This document shows, piece by piece, positions 32,915 to 44,186 of a stretch of 64,000 bases of DNA. This stretch comes from Triglochin maritima (lineage: Eukaryota > Streptophyta > Magnoliopsida > Alismatales > Juncaginaceae). Where the stretch lies: NCBI GenBank assembly GCA_963682175.1, contig OY821784.1:31725621-31789620 (forward strand), given 5' to 3'. A model generated the notes under the pieces. The model was not told the DNA's origin, made no database searches, and worked only from the letters and a program-made list of their open reading frames with translations. Position 1 is the stretch's first letter, and every line of letters begins with the position of its first letter. The position numbers were made by a program, and so were the translations under genes.

Positions 32915-34184
32915 ATGGCCGAAATGGCATCCACATCTTATGATTCATCTAGACCACCATATTGTGATCGAACAAACTATTGTTCTTGGAAAGATAAAAT
33001 GTGAACCTTCTTATCCATGAATTTAAACATGTGGTCCATGATTCAAACTCCATATGAAACACCTAAGTATGATTTTAAACAATGAAGTTTAGAAGATGAA
33101 AAACAAGCATCTTCAAATGCTAAAGTCATGAATGTGTTATATTGTGCACTTGCAAGTGAATTTTTTAATGTGATTTGTTTTTGTGAAAGTGCACATGATA
33201 TTTGGAAAAGACTTGAAGATCATTTTGGCAACAATTCACTAAACTCAAGTGAATATGAATCAACATCAATGGATGAAGCTAAGAAAGATGGGACAAGAAC
33301 ACCTCCACATCTTATTCCTCATCAAGCTCATCCAAAAGAGAAGTTGCCCAAAAGAGCTATGGCATTAGAGGGGGACGAAATTGAGGTATCATCTAGATCT
33401 AGTGATAGTTCTAGTTGTATTTCAACAAATGGAACATATTCTTTTAAAGAACTACAACATGCATTTCATGATCTAGTTGCTAGATACAAAGTTGTATGTA
33501 AAAAGAATCAAATAGCAAATAAGCAAGCAAATGATCTACAATATTCGAATGAATCCATCTTAGATGAGAAAAATGTGTTGCTTGTTAAACTTGATTCAAT
33601 CACTTTGGAAAATGCATGCTTAAGAGATGAATGAGAAATTGAAAGCTAAACCCAACTCATCTCTTGCTATTGATAGTTATATGCTTGATAATGAAAAGAA
33701 TCACTTGCTTCAGAAACTTGATGTATCTTATCTTGAAAGAAAGAGATTATTGAACGATTTGAATTGCATGACTGACAAATGTGTCGAATTAGAGATTCAC
33801 ATGCATCAAATGAATGAAAAACACATTTCCTTGATTCAAAACCTAAAATGCAAAAATGAATCTCTAGTGCTAAAGAATAGTGAACTAAATGCATCAAATA
33901 AAACTTTGATTAATGACTTGCATAAGTTCACAAATGGAAAGAAGAACCTTGACATGATTTTAAGTAATCAACGACAATCCTTAGACAAGCATGGTTTAGG
34001 CTACAATGTATTTTATGTTAAAAACCATCTTGTTCAATATAGCACAAATGGAAAGCATCATATTGCCATGAAAAGAACCTCAAGTGTTTGGGTACCTAAA
34101 TCCACTTGGGCATGGGTACCAAAAGCTAAATTGAATGGACCCAAACAAAAATGGGTACCAAAATCTACACTTGTAGGTACCTAG
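32915..34184 (+). pseudogene. Gag-like ORF of the gag-only element, two early stops and a frameshift
   Basis: ATG at 32915 (MAEMASTSYDSSRPPYC). Two in-frame TGA codons (33002 and 33082) probably replace Arg and Trp. The frame then reads VLYCALASEFFNVICFCESA and HDIWKRLEDHFGNN (UBN2-type gag). It continues to 33634 with an acidic/Ser stretch and then shifts by one to 33627-34184, a long coiled-coil-like region rich in Leu, Lys, Asn and Glu ending in VWVPKSTWAWVPKAK. It could supply coiled-coil-mediated Gag assembly. No zinc knuckle was seen. Confidence 0.82.
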
Positions 34185-34806
34185 AAGATGGGAGATCGGT
34201 GGTGACCAGGCAAACTTAGAAAGTCGAATTCAAAGTCGGTTGCATCACCGAATGGAGATTGGAACCAATTCAAGCATCAAAAGTTGGGTATAACTATCTA
34301 TCCTTTTCAATGTTGAATTAATTGGTTCTAGTATAGGTTATAATATGCTTAATTGACATATCATATAGAGTATTCATTGCATATCTTGAATATTTTTAAT
34401 ACATCCATTGTTTTAGTGTCATATGTGTAGATGGATGTCAAAGGGGAGTTAAAACATCAATTGCTTAATTGTCATATTTATTTGATGTTTAAAAGGGAGA
34501 ATTAGAATTGAACTTAATTGCAAAATCATATTCATATTGATAGGGGGAACTTAATGAATATCTTTTACATAGGATAATGAAGTGCAAAATTTAGAGGGAG
34601 CAACTTCATTACAAGACATCCAAAATTTCATGTTTAATCTTATGTTTTTTATGGATGTCAATGGGGGAGAGATATAGATATTTGGGTAGGTAACTTGAAA
34701 TTTGACTATAATTGAACAAAAAAACTATGCACATCCATAGGGGAAGCATTTTTATGCATAGTTTATATCTAGAAATTTCAAGTATTAAGATACAGATTGT
34801 CATCAT
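34185..34806 (+). other. 3' untranslated internal region of the gag-only element
   Basis: AT-rich with several AGGGGGAG-like purine patches. No ORF with recognisable domains. Confidence 0.6.
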
Positions 34807-34821
34807 AAAAAAGAGGGAGAT
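34807..34821 (+). promoter_or_regulatory. Polypurine tract of the gag-only element
   Basis: AAAAAAGAGGGAGAT directly before the 3' LTR. Confidence 0.85.
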
Positions 34822-36283
34822 TGTTGGCTTTTTTTGGCCTTAATCTATGTTTTGATGATTTAATCAACCTAATCTTAATTGTAATCAATGTAGGTCAGCA
34901 CACATATTGCATAGCATATACATTGCTTTGTGCTAACATCTACAGGTGATCAAGACTCAAGGAAGAAAGGATTCAAGTCAACCCATGTAATCAAACTCAT
35001 TTGAAGACATATAATTTGCATTTCTTTTGAGTCTTAGAAACTATGTGTACTTGAGCATACTTGAGTTAAAAACCAATCAAACAAACAATAGGTTCCCTAT
35101 AGAAGTCACACACAAAATGTCACAACATTTGGAGTTCAATAGATCACCCAAACTTAAACCGAAATTCACTTACTAGAACTACCAGAATCATTTCGGTCGA
35201 CCGTTCAGAACTTCGGTCGACCGTTTTTTCCTTTCAACAAATGGTGAATTTTACAACCCGAACGGTCGACCGTGTACACATAAGATTTTGACCGTTAGAC
35301 TTGTCGTATTATACCAACGGTCGTATTTTCATTTTACCCAAACCCCAAAAATACAAATGCATATTGGTCGACCATGGACCTTGTCTCGGTCGACCGAACC
35401 CAAATGTCTCGACAAATCCCAAGTGCGTGGAAGTGTTCGGTCCACCGTGGACCTTGTTTCGGTTAACCGAACATGAACTTTTTGTCAACCCCGTAGAGTC
35501 TGGACGTTTACGGTCGACCGAACCTATCTCGGTGTTCACTGTTAACATAAGTGAACCTAAGTTATAGCCTAATCCGGTCGATTGCTCCCTTATCGGTCGA
35601 CTGAACCTTGTTCCAATACCGGTCGACCGTCCCACCCGATTCGGTCGACCAAACTTTTCCTGGAATGTGACCTGCACCTTTCTGTTTTGTGTATCTTACA
35701 CAAACACTTACCCATTTAATTCCAACGGCTATAACTCACTTAGAGCTTATAAATAGGTGTTTCCTTGACACAATTACACATGTCTTACACTTCCATTTGT
35801 CATATACACCTAAGAGAAACTCCCCAGTTTCAATTCTCCAAACCTACACTCACAAGCTTACACTTCCACACTTTAGATCATTTCCATATCCTAATCAAAG
35901 TGTGCTCAAGTTTAGAGAGTGTTGTTCCACTCAACCACTGTTGTAAAGAAGCAAGGACTTTGGTGAAAGCCCGAAGTGTCCCTCTCGGATTGTGAGAGGA
36001 AGAAAATCAAGCAAGCGAGAGTGTTCACGGTGCTTGTTGTGTAAATGCTTAATCTCGGCTCGGAACGAGGTTGATAGTGAAGACGTGAGCGGAGCTTGAG
36101 GGAGATCGAGCAGAGCTTGCAAGAGAGGAAGTAGGTGGGAGGCCGAACCTCTATAAAAATCGTCTGGTACCTTTGTGGTTTGCATATTTACTTTGCTTGT
36201 TTTGTTCTTAATTCCACTGCATCTTTGATTGACCAAGTAGAGCATTAATTAGGATTAGAAGCCATAACATGCACGATCTGACA
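34822..36283 (+). repeat. 3' LTR of the gag-only element
   Basis: Starts TGTTGGCTTTTTTTGG and ends GATCTGACA. It is followed by the TSD CCAAC at 36284-36288. Confidence 0.9.
35190..35665. repeat. CGGTCGACCG motif array, gag-only element 3' LTR (U3)
   Basis: About twelve copies, for example near 35194, 35213, 35263, 35386, 35509, 35618 and 35641. The 5' LTR lacks one copy present here (near 35213), so copy number differs between the two LTRs. Confidence 0.88.
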
Positions 36284-36990
36284 CCAACTTCTTAAGGTTG
36301 CGAAATTAGACTTTGTAAGAGGATTGCCTAAATTGGATTTTAAGATAAATAAGTTTTGCGATGCTTGTGAATTTGGAAAACAATTTAAAAATTCTATCAA
36401 ATCAATTAACATGGTCTCTACTTCAAAACCTTTGGAACTCTTGCATATGGATCTCTTTGATCGATCTAGAACCTCTAGTTTATCTGGCAAGAGATATGTA
36501 TTTGTCATCATTGACGATTTCACTTGATTTACTTGGGTTTCGTTTCTTGCTAACAAGAATGAAGCTTTCAAAGAATTTGAAAAATTGGCAAAACGAATTC
36601 AAAGAGAAAAAGGGTCTTTGATTTTGAAAATTCGTAATGATCATGGTAGTGAATTTGAAAATGAAGGGTTTGAAGAATGTTGTGATTCTTATGGTATTGG
36701 ACATACATTTTCCTTCCCAAGAACTCCTCAACAAAATGAGGTAATTGAAAGGAAAAATGGGACTCTTCAAGATGTCAAGAACAATGTTTTGTGAAAATGA
36801 TTTACCAAAATATTTTTGGTGTGAAGCGGTTAACACGGTTTGCTACATTCTTAATCGTGTTTTGATTCGACCAAATTTAAACAAAACTCCTTTTGAACTT
36901 TAGTTTGGAAAACTACCAAAAATTATATTTCAAAGCTTTTTGCTCTAAATGTTTTGTTCTCAATACCAAGAATATTTTTGGGATTTTCAA
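36284..36990 (+). pseudogene. Sirevirus-like integrase, remainder after the nested element
   Basis: Resumes with KLDFKINKFCDACEFGKQ (zinc-finger CC part), KPLELLHMDLFDRSR (first Asp), YVFVIIDDFT followed by a TGA in place of Arg, LILKIRNDHGSEFENEGF (second Asp), and QQNEVIERKNGTLQDV (catalytic Glu present). Further pieces in shifted frames (ENDLPKYFWCEAVNTVCYIL, LNRVLIRPNLNKTPFEL) run to about 36990. It is broken by stops and frameshifts. Confidence 0.88.
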
Positions 36991-37399
36991 GTAGGAGTAA
37001 AGCATATTGAGTTTATAATAAGAGAACTAGTTGTGTAGAAGAATTCATGCATGTTCACTCTCAAGAAGAACCATGTAAGGATAATTCTAACCTTCATGAT
37101 GAACTTATTGATCATATTCGAAATGTGACATCTCAAGAACAAACCAATAAGATATCTCAAGAAAAACAAGAGCTTCCAAAGGATTGGCGATATAAGAAGG
37201 ACATCCTAAAGACCTTGTAATTGGTGATGTATCAAAAGGAATTGTTACTAGGTCTAATACTCTTGTTGTATGTGACTCTTTTGCATTTATATCTCAACTT
37301 TAACCTAAGAAAATAGAAGAAGCATGTGATGATGAATTTTGATTACTAGCTATGCATGAAGAGTTGAACCTATTCATTCGTAATGATGTTTGGGAGCAT

Positions 37400-38770
37400 G
37401 TTCCAAGACCCAAAGATCAAACAGTAATTGGTACCTAGTGGGTTTTTCGAAACAAACTTGATGAATCTGGGCAAGTGGTTAGAAACAAAGCTCGATTTGT
37501 CGCGCAAGGTTACAACCAAGAGGAAGGCATGGACTTTGATGAAACTTATGCTCCGGTAGCTCGATTAGAAGCAATTAGAATGTTATTAGCCTATGCATCA
37601 TACATGGATTTTAAACTTTTTCAAATGGATGTTAAAAGTACATTTTTGAATGGTTTTATCAGGGAAGAAGTTTATGTTAAACAACCACCCGGTTTTGTGA
37701 ATGAAACATACCCGGATCATGTATTCAAGCTTAAGAATGCTCTTTATGGACTCAAGCAAACTCCTAGACCTTGGTATGAGAGGTTGAAGAACTTCTTGCT
37801 TGAAAATGGATTCACAATGGGGAAAGATGACACTACTTTATTCACTAAGACCAAAGATAAAGATTTGTTAGTAGTACAAATTTATGTTGATGACATTATA
37901 TTCGGTGCTACTAATGATTGTCTATGCCAAGAATTTTCAAAGTCTATGCAAGGTGAATTTGAAATGAGCTTAATGGGTGAACTCAACTTCTTCCTTAGAC
38001 TCCAATCAAGCAAACTTTGGAGGGAAGCTTCATCAACCAAACCAAATACACAAGGGAACTACTCAAAAGATTTGGATATGATGATAGCAAACCTCACAAT
38101 ACTCCCATGAGCACAAGCTTGAAATTGCATAAAGATGAAAAAGGCAAAGAAGTTGACATTAAAAAGTATCGAGATATGATTGGTTCACTTCTTTATTTAA
38201 CCGCTAGTAGACTCGATATCATGTTTAGTGTTTGCCTTTGTTCTCGTTTTCAATCTTGTCCTAAAGAATCCCATATGCCTGCGTTGAAAAGGATTTTTCG
38301 ATATTTGAAAGCAACTTGTGATTTTGGATTGTTTTATCACAAGACTCGATCTTTTGATCTCATTGCCTATAGTGATGCCGACTATGCCGGATGCAAATCC
38401 GATCGGAAAAGTACTAGTGAGACGTCAATTCTTGGGTAAATTTTGGTTTCTTGGTTTTGTAAGAAGCAAAATAGTATTGCACTCTCAACAACCGAAACTG
38501 AGTATGTGGCCACCAGATGTTGTTGTGCACAAATCTTTTGGATGAGACAAACCCTCACGGATTTGAGACTTGAGTTTCAAACTATACCAATATTTTGTGA
38601 TAATACTAGTACCATAAACCTATCTAAATTCCAATTCTTCATTCAAGAACCAAGCATATAGATGTTTGCCGTCACTTTCTTAGAGATCATGCTCTTAAAG
38701 GTGATATTGAATTGAAATTCATTTCAACAAATGATCAATTAGCGGATATATTTCCAAAATCCTTAAATGT
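37400..38770 (+). pseudogene. Sirevirus-like reverse transcriptase and RNase H
   Basis: Main open frames are 37475-38110 and 38017-38661. RT motifs are NKARFVAQGYNQEEGMDFDE, TYAPVARLEAIRMLLAYA, QMDVKSTFLNGFIREEVYV, YGLKQTPRPWYERL and the catalytic IYVDDIIFGATN. The frame shifts at about 38020-38100 within the segment following LMGELNFFLRLQ. RNase H follows with IAYSDADYAGCKSDRKSTS, a stop, and SIALSTTETEYVATRCCCAQ, then FCDNTSTINLS. The catalytic Asp pair and the RNase H residues are retained despite frame breaks, so this copy is moderately old. Confidence 0.9.
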
Positions 38771-39350
38771 TGATAAATTTGATAAGATTAGACAAGAAGT
38801 AGGTATGTGTAGTGCTAAAGAAATATCATAATTCATGTGTCTTGTTAAATAAACTTTGCTTTATTGCTTGAATTGATTGATTTTTTGTCTGTCCGAGCCT
38901 GACAGATGACCGAACATTGTTCGGCTGACCAAATGGTGTCTGGACAGGGCTCTGGACTTGGTCTGGACTCTCATCGCACGGTACACCATTGTATATCCAG
39001 TTGACTGAATCGTTAAGTTTGTTAAAGTTAGCAAACTTCCATGTTCCCATTCCGACGGTTATCCTAGTATATCTCAAACGCCGAAGTGTTTGGGGTGAAC
39101 TTTTTTAAAATTCTTTGATGCAGCCTTTTTTAACGGATCTTCTCACCTTTATTGGGTATCCGATTTTGAATTGGATGACCGTTGTGGCAAATTTGATTTT
39201 CCTATTTGTTGGGGTATGGTTGACCGTGACCGCTTCGGTCATACGGTATCAAGATCCTGTGATTTTTCATAACTTATTGTCCACCTTTTGCGTACAATGA
39301 ACTCCAGTCGATCGGCCAAATTCTGTTTCTTTCTAGCCGTTGGAGCTGGT
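38771..39350 (+). other. Post-pol internal sequence of the Sirevirus-like element with scattered GTTGACCG motifs
   Basis: Follows the RNase H tail. It carries degenerate relatives of the LTR palindrome (ATGACCGAAC, GGCTGACCAAA, GTTGACTGAA, GGTTGACCGTGACCG) although it is not LTR sequence. An open stretch 39115-39300 has no recognisable domain. It ends where the nested LTR element begins. Confidence 0.5.
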
Positions 39351-40609
39351 TGATTGAAATCATTTCATGCTTATATTTGTATCTTATATCCATTATCTTT
39401 CACCTAAACAATGCTATGTTACGAGTTTTATGTTTAGTTTTCAGGAATAAATAGGTTTGAAGAGATGAAGCATAAAAGGACCCAAAAGCTGGGAAAATGA
39501 CTGAATTGTGAGATCTGGGGACCAAGATGCAAGGGAGAAGGACCTAAGAGCAAAACAGAGAACTTCACTCCATCATGGGGAGTATTTTGGCAATTCTATT
39601 CGGGTTGGAGCTCCAATAAACGAAGTAGATGCATCCAAGACCACCAAATACACCAAGCAAAGCCCAGAACAAGATTCAACTGGATACGGACTTTTTAGAC
39701 CGCCAATTAGCGGTTTGGAACCGCCAATTGGCGGTCTGGATCATCCCAAATCCGCTAAGATTTCTCCTGGACTTGGATTAATGTTTGTTTAGGCTATTTT
39801 TGGTATTGGTTTAGTCCCACATCGGGGGATTGTCCCGGATTAGCTTTTTCTATGGCTATAAATAGAACTCTTTACCTCCTATTGTAATCACTCCATATTT
39901 TAAGTGCTTATTCTTCCTACTAGAAGTGAGGCTTTGAAGCACACACTAAAGTAGGAGGATGCTACTTGAAATGTGAGTCATTTTATCAATAAAGTTTTGT
40001 GTTTTTTTTATTTGTTTTGTGCTTCTTTTATTGTTTGTGCATGTTTTAGTTTAATCGTCTTTTATTAAATCTAGCTTAGTTAAAATGTCTTCTTATCTTA
40101 GTGTAATAATTAGTGTAATGTGTAGTGAGTAGTTCCATCCAATTTGGGGGGTGGAGTAGATGTTCATACATGCATTAGAGAATGAGATGAATACTTTATT
40201 TTTCAATGTGTTGATAAAACATGAATTTATGCTTGCTTGTTTAGGATAGAATGTATAACTTGATGAGTTTTGCCAAAATGATTAGACACCTCTCATGCTT
40301 GTTTAGGTTCTGAAATAAACAACTTGTATATGTAAATGTTAATCAACTAGGTTGGTGAATAGATTGATAGGTTTTGCCATAACATTTAGACACTTCCTAT
40401 GCATGATAACACCACCTTCATTTGTGCTTAAATAATGTGTTCAACACCCACCTCTTTGCATGTGTGCACTCACTCCACCCCTTAGGAGTTTTCCATTCCT
40501 GAATTTTAGCACTCTTCTTTCGTTTTTAGTTAAGTTTTAGTTAATCGTTTGTTGCTTTCTTTCGCATTTCGTATGTCGTAGTGTAGTGTAGCGTAGAGTA
40601 GCATAAGCA
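39351..40609 (+). repeat. 5' LTR of the LARD-like element
   Basis: Pairs with 41184-42427. It includes a perfect inverted motif around 39700-39740 (ACCGCCAATTAGCGGT, then ACCGCCAATTGGCGGT). The partner LTR has lost part of this. Confidence 0.8.
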
Positions 40610-41164
40610 ACTTGTGATTTGGGGGAAGGTGTACATGATAGTGTAAGTCCTCATAGGCAATGATGCACGAAACTCGACCTTGGGAGAATCAAACACCAAC
40701 CAATAAAATGCTCCAAAGAAAAAGAAAAAAGAAAAAAAAGAAAAAGAAAAAAAAGAATCAAATAAGAACCTTCATGGACTTTACACATTGTATCACATTC
40801 AGAAGTTAAGGTTGCCCATGTCTTTCACTTAAGTCCTTAACTAACTTTCACGAATAATTCATTAGGCTAGGTGTGTGAACCGATTACATATATAGAGTCA
40901 ACCCGTAGTATTACCGCATCCCATGATCGACAATATGAGTCTAACGAGTCGTGTAGCTAGATTGATTAATGCATCTTCGTTCGGATTTTATGGGTGTATC
41001 CGATTAAAACCCTCAGGAGACAACACTTCTCCTCCTTGGCGACAAGGAGGTTTAACGGCTTGTTGCACGTGCTAAGTGCAACCGTGATTCCTACGAAAGT
41101 GAGTTAGGATTTCTTGTTTTTTTGTATGCTTTTCTCTTTCTTTGTTTTGCTCGGGACTAGCAAA

Positions 41165-41183
41165 AGTTAGGTGTGGGAGTATT
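41165..41183 (+). promoter_or_regulatory. Putative polypurine tract of the LARD-like element
   Basis: AGTTAGGTGTGGGAGTATT precedes the second LTR. This phrase resembles PPT contexts of plant gypsy elements, so gypsy ancestry is possible. Confidence 0.5.
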
Positions 41184-42427
41184 TGATTAACATTATTTCA
41201 TGCTTATATTTGTATCTTATATCCGTTATCTTTCACCTAAACAATGCTATGTAACGAGTTTTATGTTTAGTTTTCAGGAATAAATAGGTTTGAAGAGATG
41301 AAGCATAAAAGGACCCAAAAGATGGGAAAAATGACTGAATTTTGAGATCTGGGGACTGAAATGCAAGGGAGAAGGACTTGAACGTAAGACCGAAGGACGT
41401 AAGAGCAAAACATAATACTCCACACCATCATGAGGAGTATTTTGGCAATTTGATTCGGGTCGGAGCTCCAACAAGCCAAGTAAATGCATCCAAGACCAGC
41501 AAATATACCAAGAAAAGCCCACAACAAAACTGAGCGCGATCCAGATCTTGTAGACGACCAATTGGCGGTACGGATCTTCCCGGATCCGCTGAGTTTTCTG
41601 GAGCATATGTATTAGTGTTTGTTTAGGCTATTTTTGGTATCTGTTTAGTCCCACATCGGGGGATTGTCCCGGAGTACCTTTTTCTATGTCTATAAATAGA
41701 ACTCTTCACCTTCTAATGTAATCACTCTATATTTTAAGTGACTATTCTTCCTACTAGAAGTGAGGCATTGAAGCACATACTAAAGTAGGAGGATGCTACT
41801 TGAAATGTGAGTCACTTGAATAAAAGTTTCTTTATTATGTTGTTTGTTTCATGTTTCTTGTTTTACTTTGGTTAATTTCATTTCATTAGTTTTAGTAGCT
41901 TAGTTAATATGCTTTCCTTGCTTAGTTTAATAATTAGTGTAATGTGTAGTGAGTAGTTGCATCCCCTTTGGGGGTGGAGTAGATGTTCATATATGCATTA
42001 GAGAATGGAATGAATGCTTTATTTACAATGTGTTGATAAAACATGAATGTATGCTTGCTTGTTTAGGATAGAATTTATAACTTGACGAGTTTTGCCAAAA
42101 TGATTAGACACCTCTCATGCTTGTTTAGGTTCTGAAATAAACAACTTGTATATGTAAATGTTAATCAACTAGGTTGGTGAATAGATTGATATGTTTTGCC
42201 ATAACATTTAGACACTTCCTATGCATGATAACACCATCTTAATTTGTGCTTAAAGAATGTGTTCAACACCCACCTCTTTGCATGTGTGCACTCACTCCAT
42301 CCCTTAGTGGTTTTCCATTTCCTGAATTCCAGCATTTTGTTCTTAGCTTAGTTGTTATTTCATCGTTTGTTTGTTTCTTTCACATTTCATACTTCTTAGC
42401 GTAGTGTAGTGTAGCATAGCATAATCA
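41184..42427 (+). repeat. 3' LTR of the LARD-like element
   Basis: Aligns with the first LTR along its whole length. A 30-bp piece near its end (about 42373-42402) is repeated immediately outside the element at 42448-42478. Confidence 0.8.
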
Positions 42428-42444
42428 ATCTTTCTCCCCTATTT

Positions 42445-43083
42445 TTGTTTCTTTCACATTTCATACTTCTTAGCGTAGCACATCGGAAGAAGCGTAACTT
42501 TCTCCCATTTCCTATGATCATCTCGCTGGTCTTAGCTCGCTTCAACATCCAATTTGACCATGATCTTTTCAAATCTTCAAAGACGGCCATCGACAAATAC
42601 AAACTTAAACGGATGCGCTCGGGCAAACAAGCAACTGACGACAAAGATGACGATGACTCCACTGAAAATGAAGATGATGTCATCTCAACCAAAGCCCCAC
42701 ATTTGTCTCCTCCTCCCTCCGATGCCGAGGTGAATCCAAATTGGGATCCTCGCTCGACTCGTGGTCCTCAATGCTACGCACGTCTCGAATGGTCATTCTG
42801 GTACGGATGCTCAGTGCAACCAACTTGCTTGGGCCTATCGTCACGAGAAGCTCTTCGACCGAAATTGCGTGGAACTGCATGAGGTTTGTGGCTTAGAGAA
42901 TCGAAACCATCAACGCATTCAAGAATTCACTTCCGACTTCCAATCTTTTTAGTTGGCAACATCGAACTCGCTCAACGAGATTAACAATCAAATTCGTGTG
43001 GTTGGAGATTCTCACCAAGCCTTTCTCGACTCCAAAAATGAAATTGTGGATCTATTTCGAAGTATAAACAAGTCGGACAACTA
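42445..43083 (+). pseudogene. Post-pol ORF of the Sirevirus-like element (putative plant transposon protein domain)
   Basis: The open frame 42445-42882 includes RKKRNFLPFPMIISLVLARF, IQFDHDLFKSSKTAIDKYKL and KRMRSGKQATDDKDDDDSTE. The pattern of a PF-(M/L)I hydrophobic block followed by a K-KRM basic end and an acidic tail resembles the putative plant transposon protein domain found in the extra ORF of Sirevirus-type elements. The reading changes frame after about 42760 (HVSNGHSGTDAQCNQLAWAY). Its N-terminal part was displaced by the LARD-like insertion. The role of this extra protein is unknown; it is sometimes called env-like without proof. Confidence 0.45.
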
Positions 43084-43387
43084 AACTATTTTTTGTTTCT
43101 TGTTTGCTTATTATTGTTTGTCGTGTTTGTTTGATTTGTCTTTTGATTTGGTTTGTTTGATTTTGTGCCGGCTTTGTCTTATCTTCCTTTTAAGCATTGC
43201 AATTTCATTATACTTATTGTGTCTTTTTGTCTCAATCTTTGCTTGCTTAATCCTTTTTGCTTGATGTCAAAAAGAGGAGAAAAATGGATATGTGGAATTC
43301 ATGCACATTGTAAGGGGGAGTTATCCTATCATATGCATATTGATAGGGAGAGCACTTTCACAATGTGACATTAGTTTTTCATCATCA

Positions 43388-43400
43388 AAAAGGGGAGATT
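43388..43400 (+). promoter_or_regulatory. Polypurine tract of the Sirevirus-like element
   Basis: AAAAAGGGGAGAT directly before TGTTGG of the 3' LTR. Confidence 0.88.
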
Positions 43401-43669
43401 GTTGGCTTTTTGGCATCACTCTTAATTTTGGTCATTAACAAACTAATATTATGCAAAACTCCAATTAGCATATCACACACATCATATTGTCAAATTGCAT
43501 AGATATTGTACATTCCTAACATTGTAATTGCTCAAACGAAAGGACTAATAAACTTAAAGATCAAGAATCAAGACTTGTGATCAAAGATCAAGGACTTTAC
43601 ATGTAATTTTCTATTTATTTGAGTCATATAATCAAATGTACACTTGATGCACAAAAGGATAAATTTGTT

Positions 43670-44180
43670 TCTGTCGATCGACCGTTGGCCTTTCGGTTTG
43701 CCGAACATGTCCCAAATAGACGACCGAGTTACCCTCGGTGCACCATCTCCCTAGAGTCAGTGGCCACTTGATCTTCCCTGGAATCCTTGGTTCGGATTAC
43801 CTAAGTCCTTTCGGTCAACCGTTTCATTCGTCTCAGTAGCATTCGGACCATCTCTGAATATCTCATTTCAGTCTACCGAAGAGGTATCGCTCATCTGCAC
43901 TTGACATGCATCTTTTATCCTAACGACTACATCCTATTGGCCCACGTGGAAAATAGTTCTTCAACAGACTTATCTTTTGTCATTTAGCAACACCTTCTGA
44001 AATATCCCTACTCGGTCTACCACTCAGCTTCGGTTTACCGAATCCTTGTTGCTAATCAAAATGTAACCGCTCTTTTCCACGTAACTTTTCTACTGTTATT
44101 TGTAAATCAACTTCTGAGCCAATGTCAGCGGAAAACCCACGCTTTCATCGGTCTACCGTAAATCCAACGGTCGACCGAAC
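43670..44180. repeat. CGGTCGACCG-type motif array, degenerate, Sirevirus-like 3' LTR
   Basis: Aligned with 28040-28510. Variants include GATCGACCG, CGGTCAACCG, CGGTCTACC and CGGTCGACCG near 44169. Confidence 0.78.
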
Positions 44181-44186
44181 TTGATT

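Larger units (their letters stand above)
31411..36283 (+). mobile_element. Gag-only LTR retrotransposon (TR-GAG type), 4873 bp, TSD CCAAC
   Basis: LTRs of 1451 bp (31411-32861) and 1462 bp (34822-36283) flank a short internal region with PBS, a gag-like ORF and PPT. There is no protease, integrase, RT or RNase H. It lies inside the integrase coding region of a Sirevirus-like element with a perfect 5-bp TSD, so it used the machinery of another copia element. The VWVPKST repeats at the gag end match the host family, suggesting it derives from a Sirevirus relative. LTR pairs differ at several percent. A solo LTR of the same family is at 5966-9180. Confidence 0.92.
39351..42427 (+). mobile_element. 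Coding-poor LTR retrotransposon (LARD-like) nested in the Sirevirus-like element
   Basis: Direct repeats 39351-40609 (1259 bp) and 41184-42427 (1244 bp), both beginning TGATT and ending ATAAGCA/ATAATCA, enclose only about 570 bp of non-coding internal DNA. Just before the second repeat a purine-rich TTAGGTGTGGGAGTATT looks like a PPT. No clear tRNA-type PBS follows the first repeat. The flanking 5-mers (CTGGT and ATCTT) do not match, so either the boundaries are slightly off or the TSD has decayed. The LTR contains TATAAATAGAAC near 39858 and 41691. Confidence 0.75.

Noticed and set aside
42396..42692. Minus-strand 98-residue frame rich in Ser
   Set aside because: Antisense to the acidic post-pol ORF of the Sirevirus-like element.
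42760..42960. Possible host gene exon (higher GC, good codon use)
   Set aside because: It is continuous with the post-pol ORF between RNase H and the PPT of the Sirevirus-like element, so transposon origin is the better explanation.
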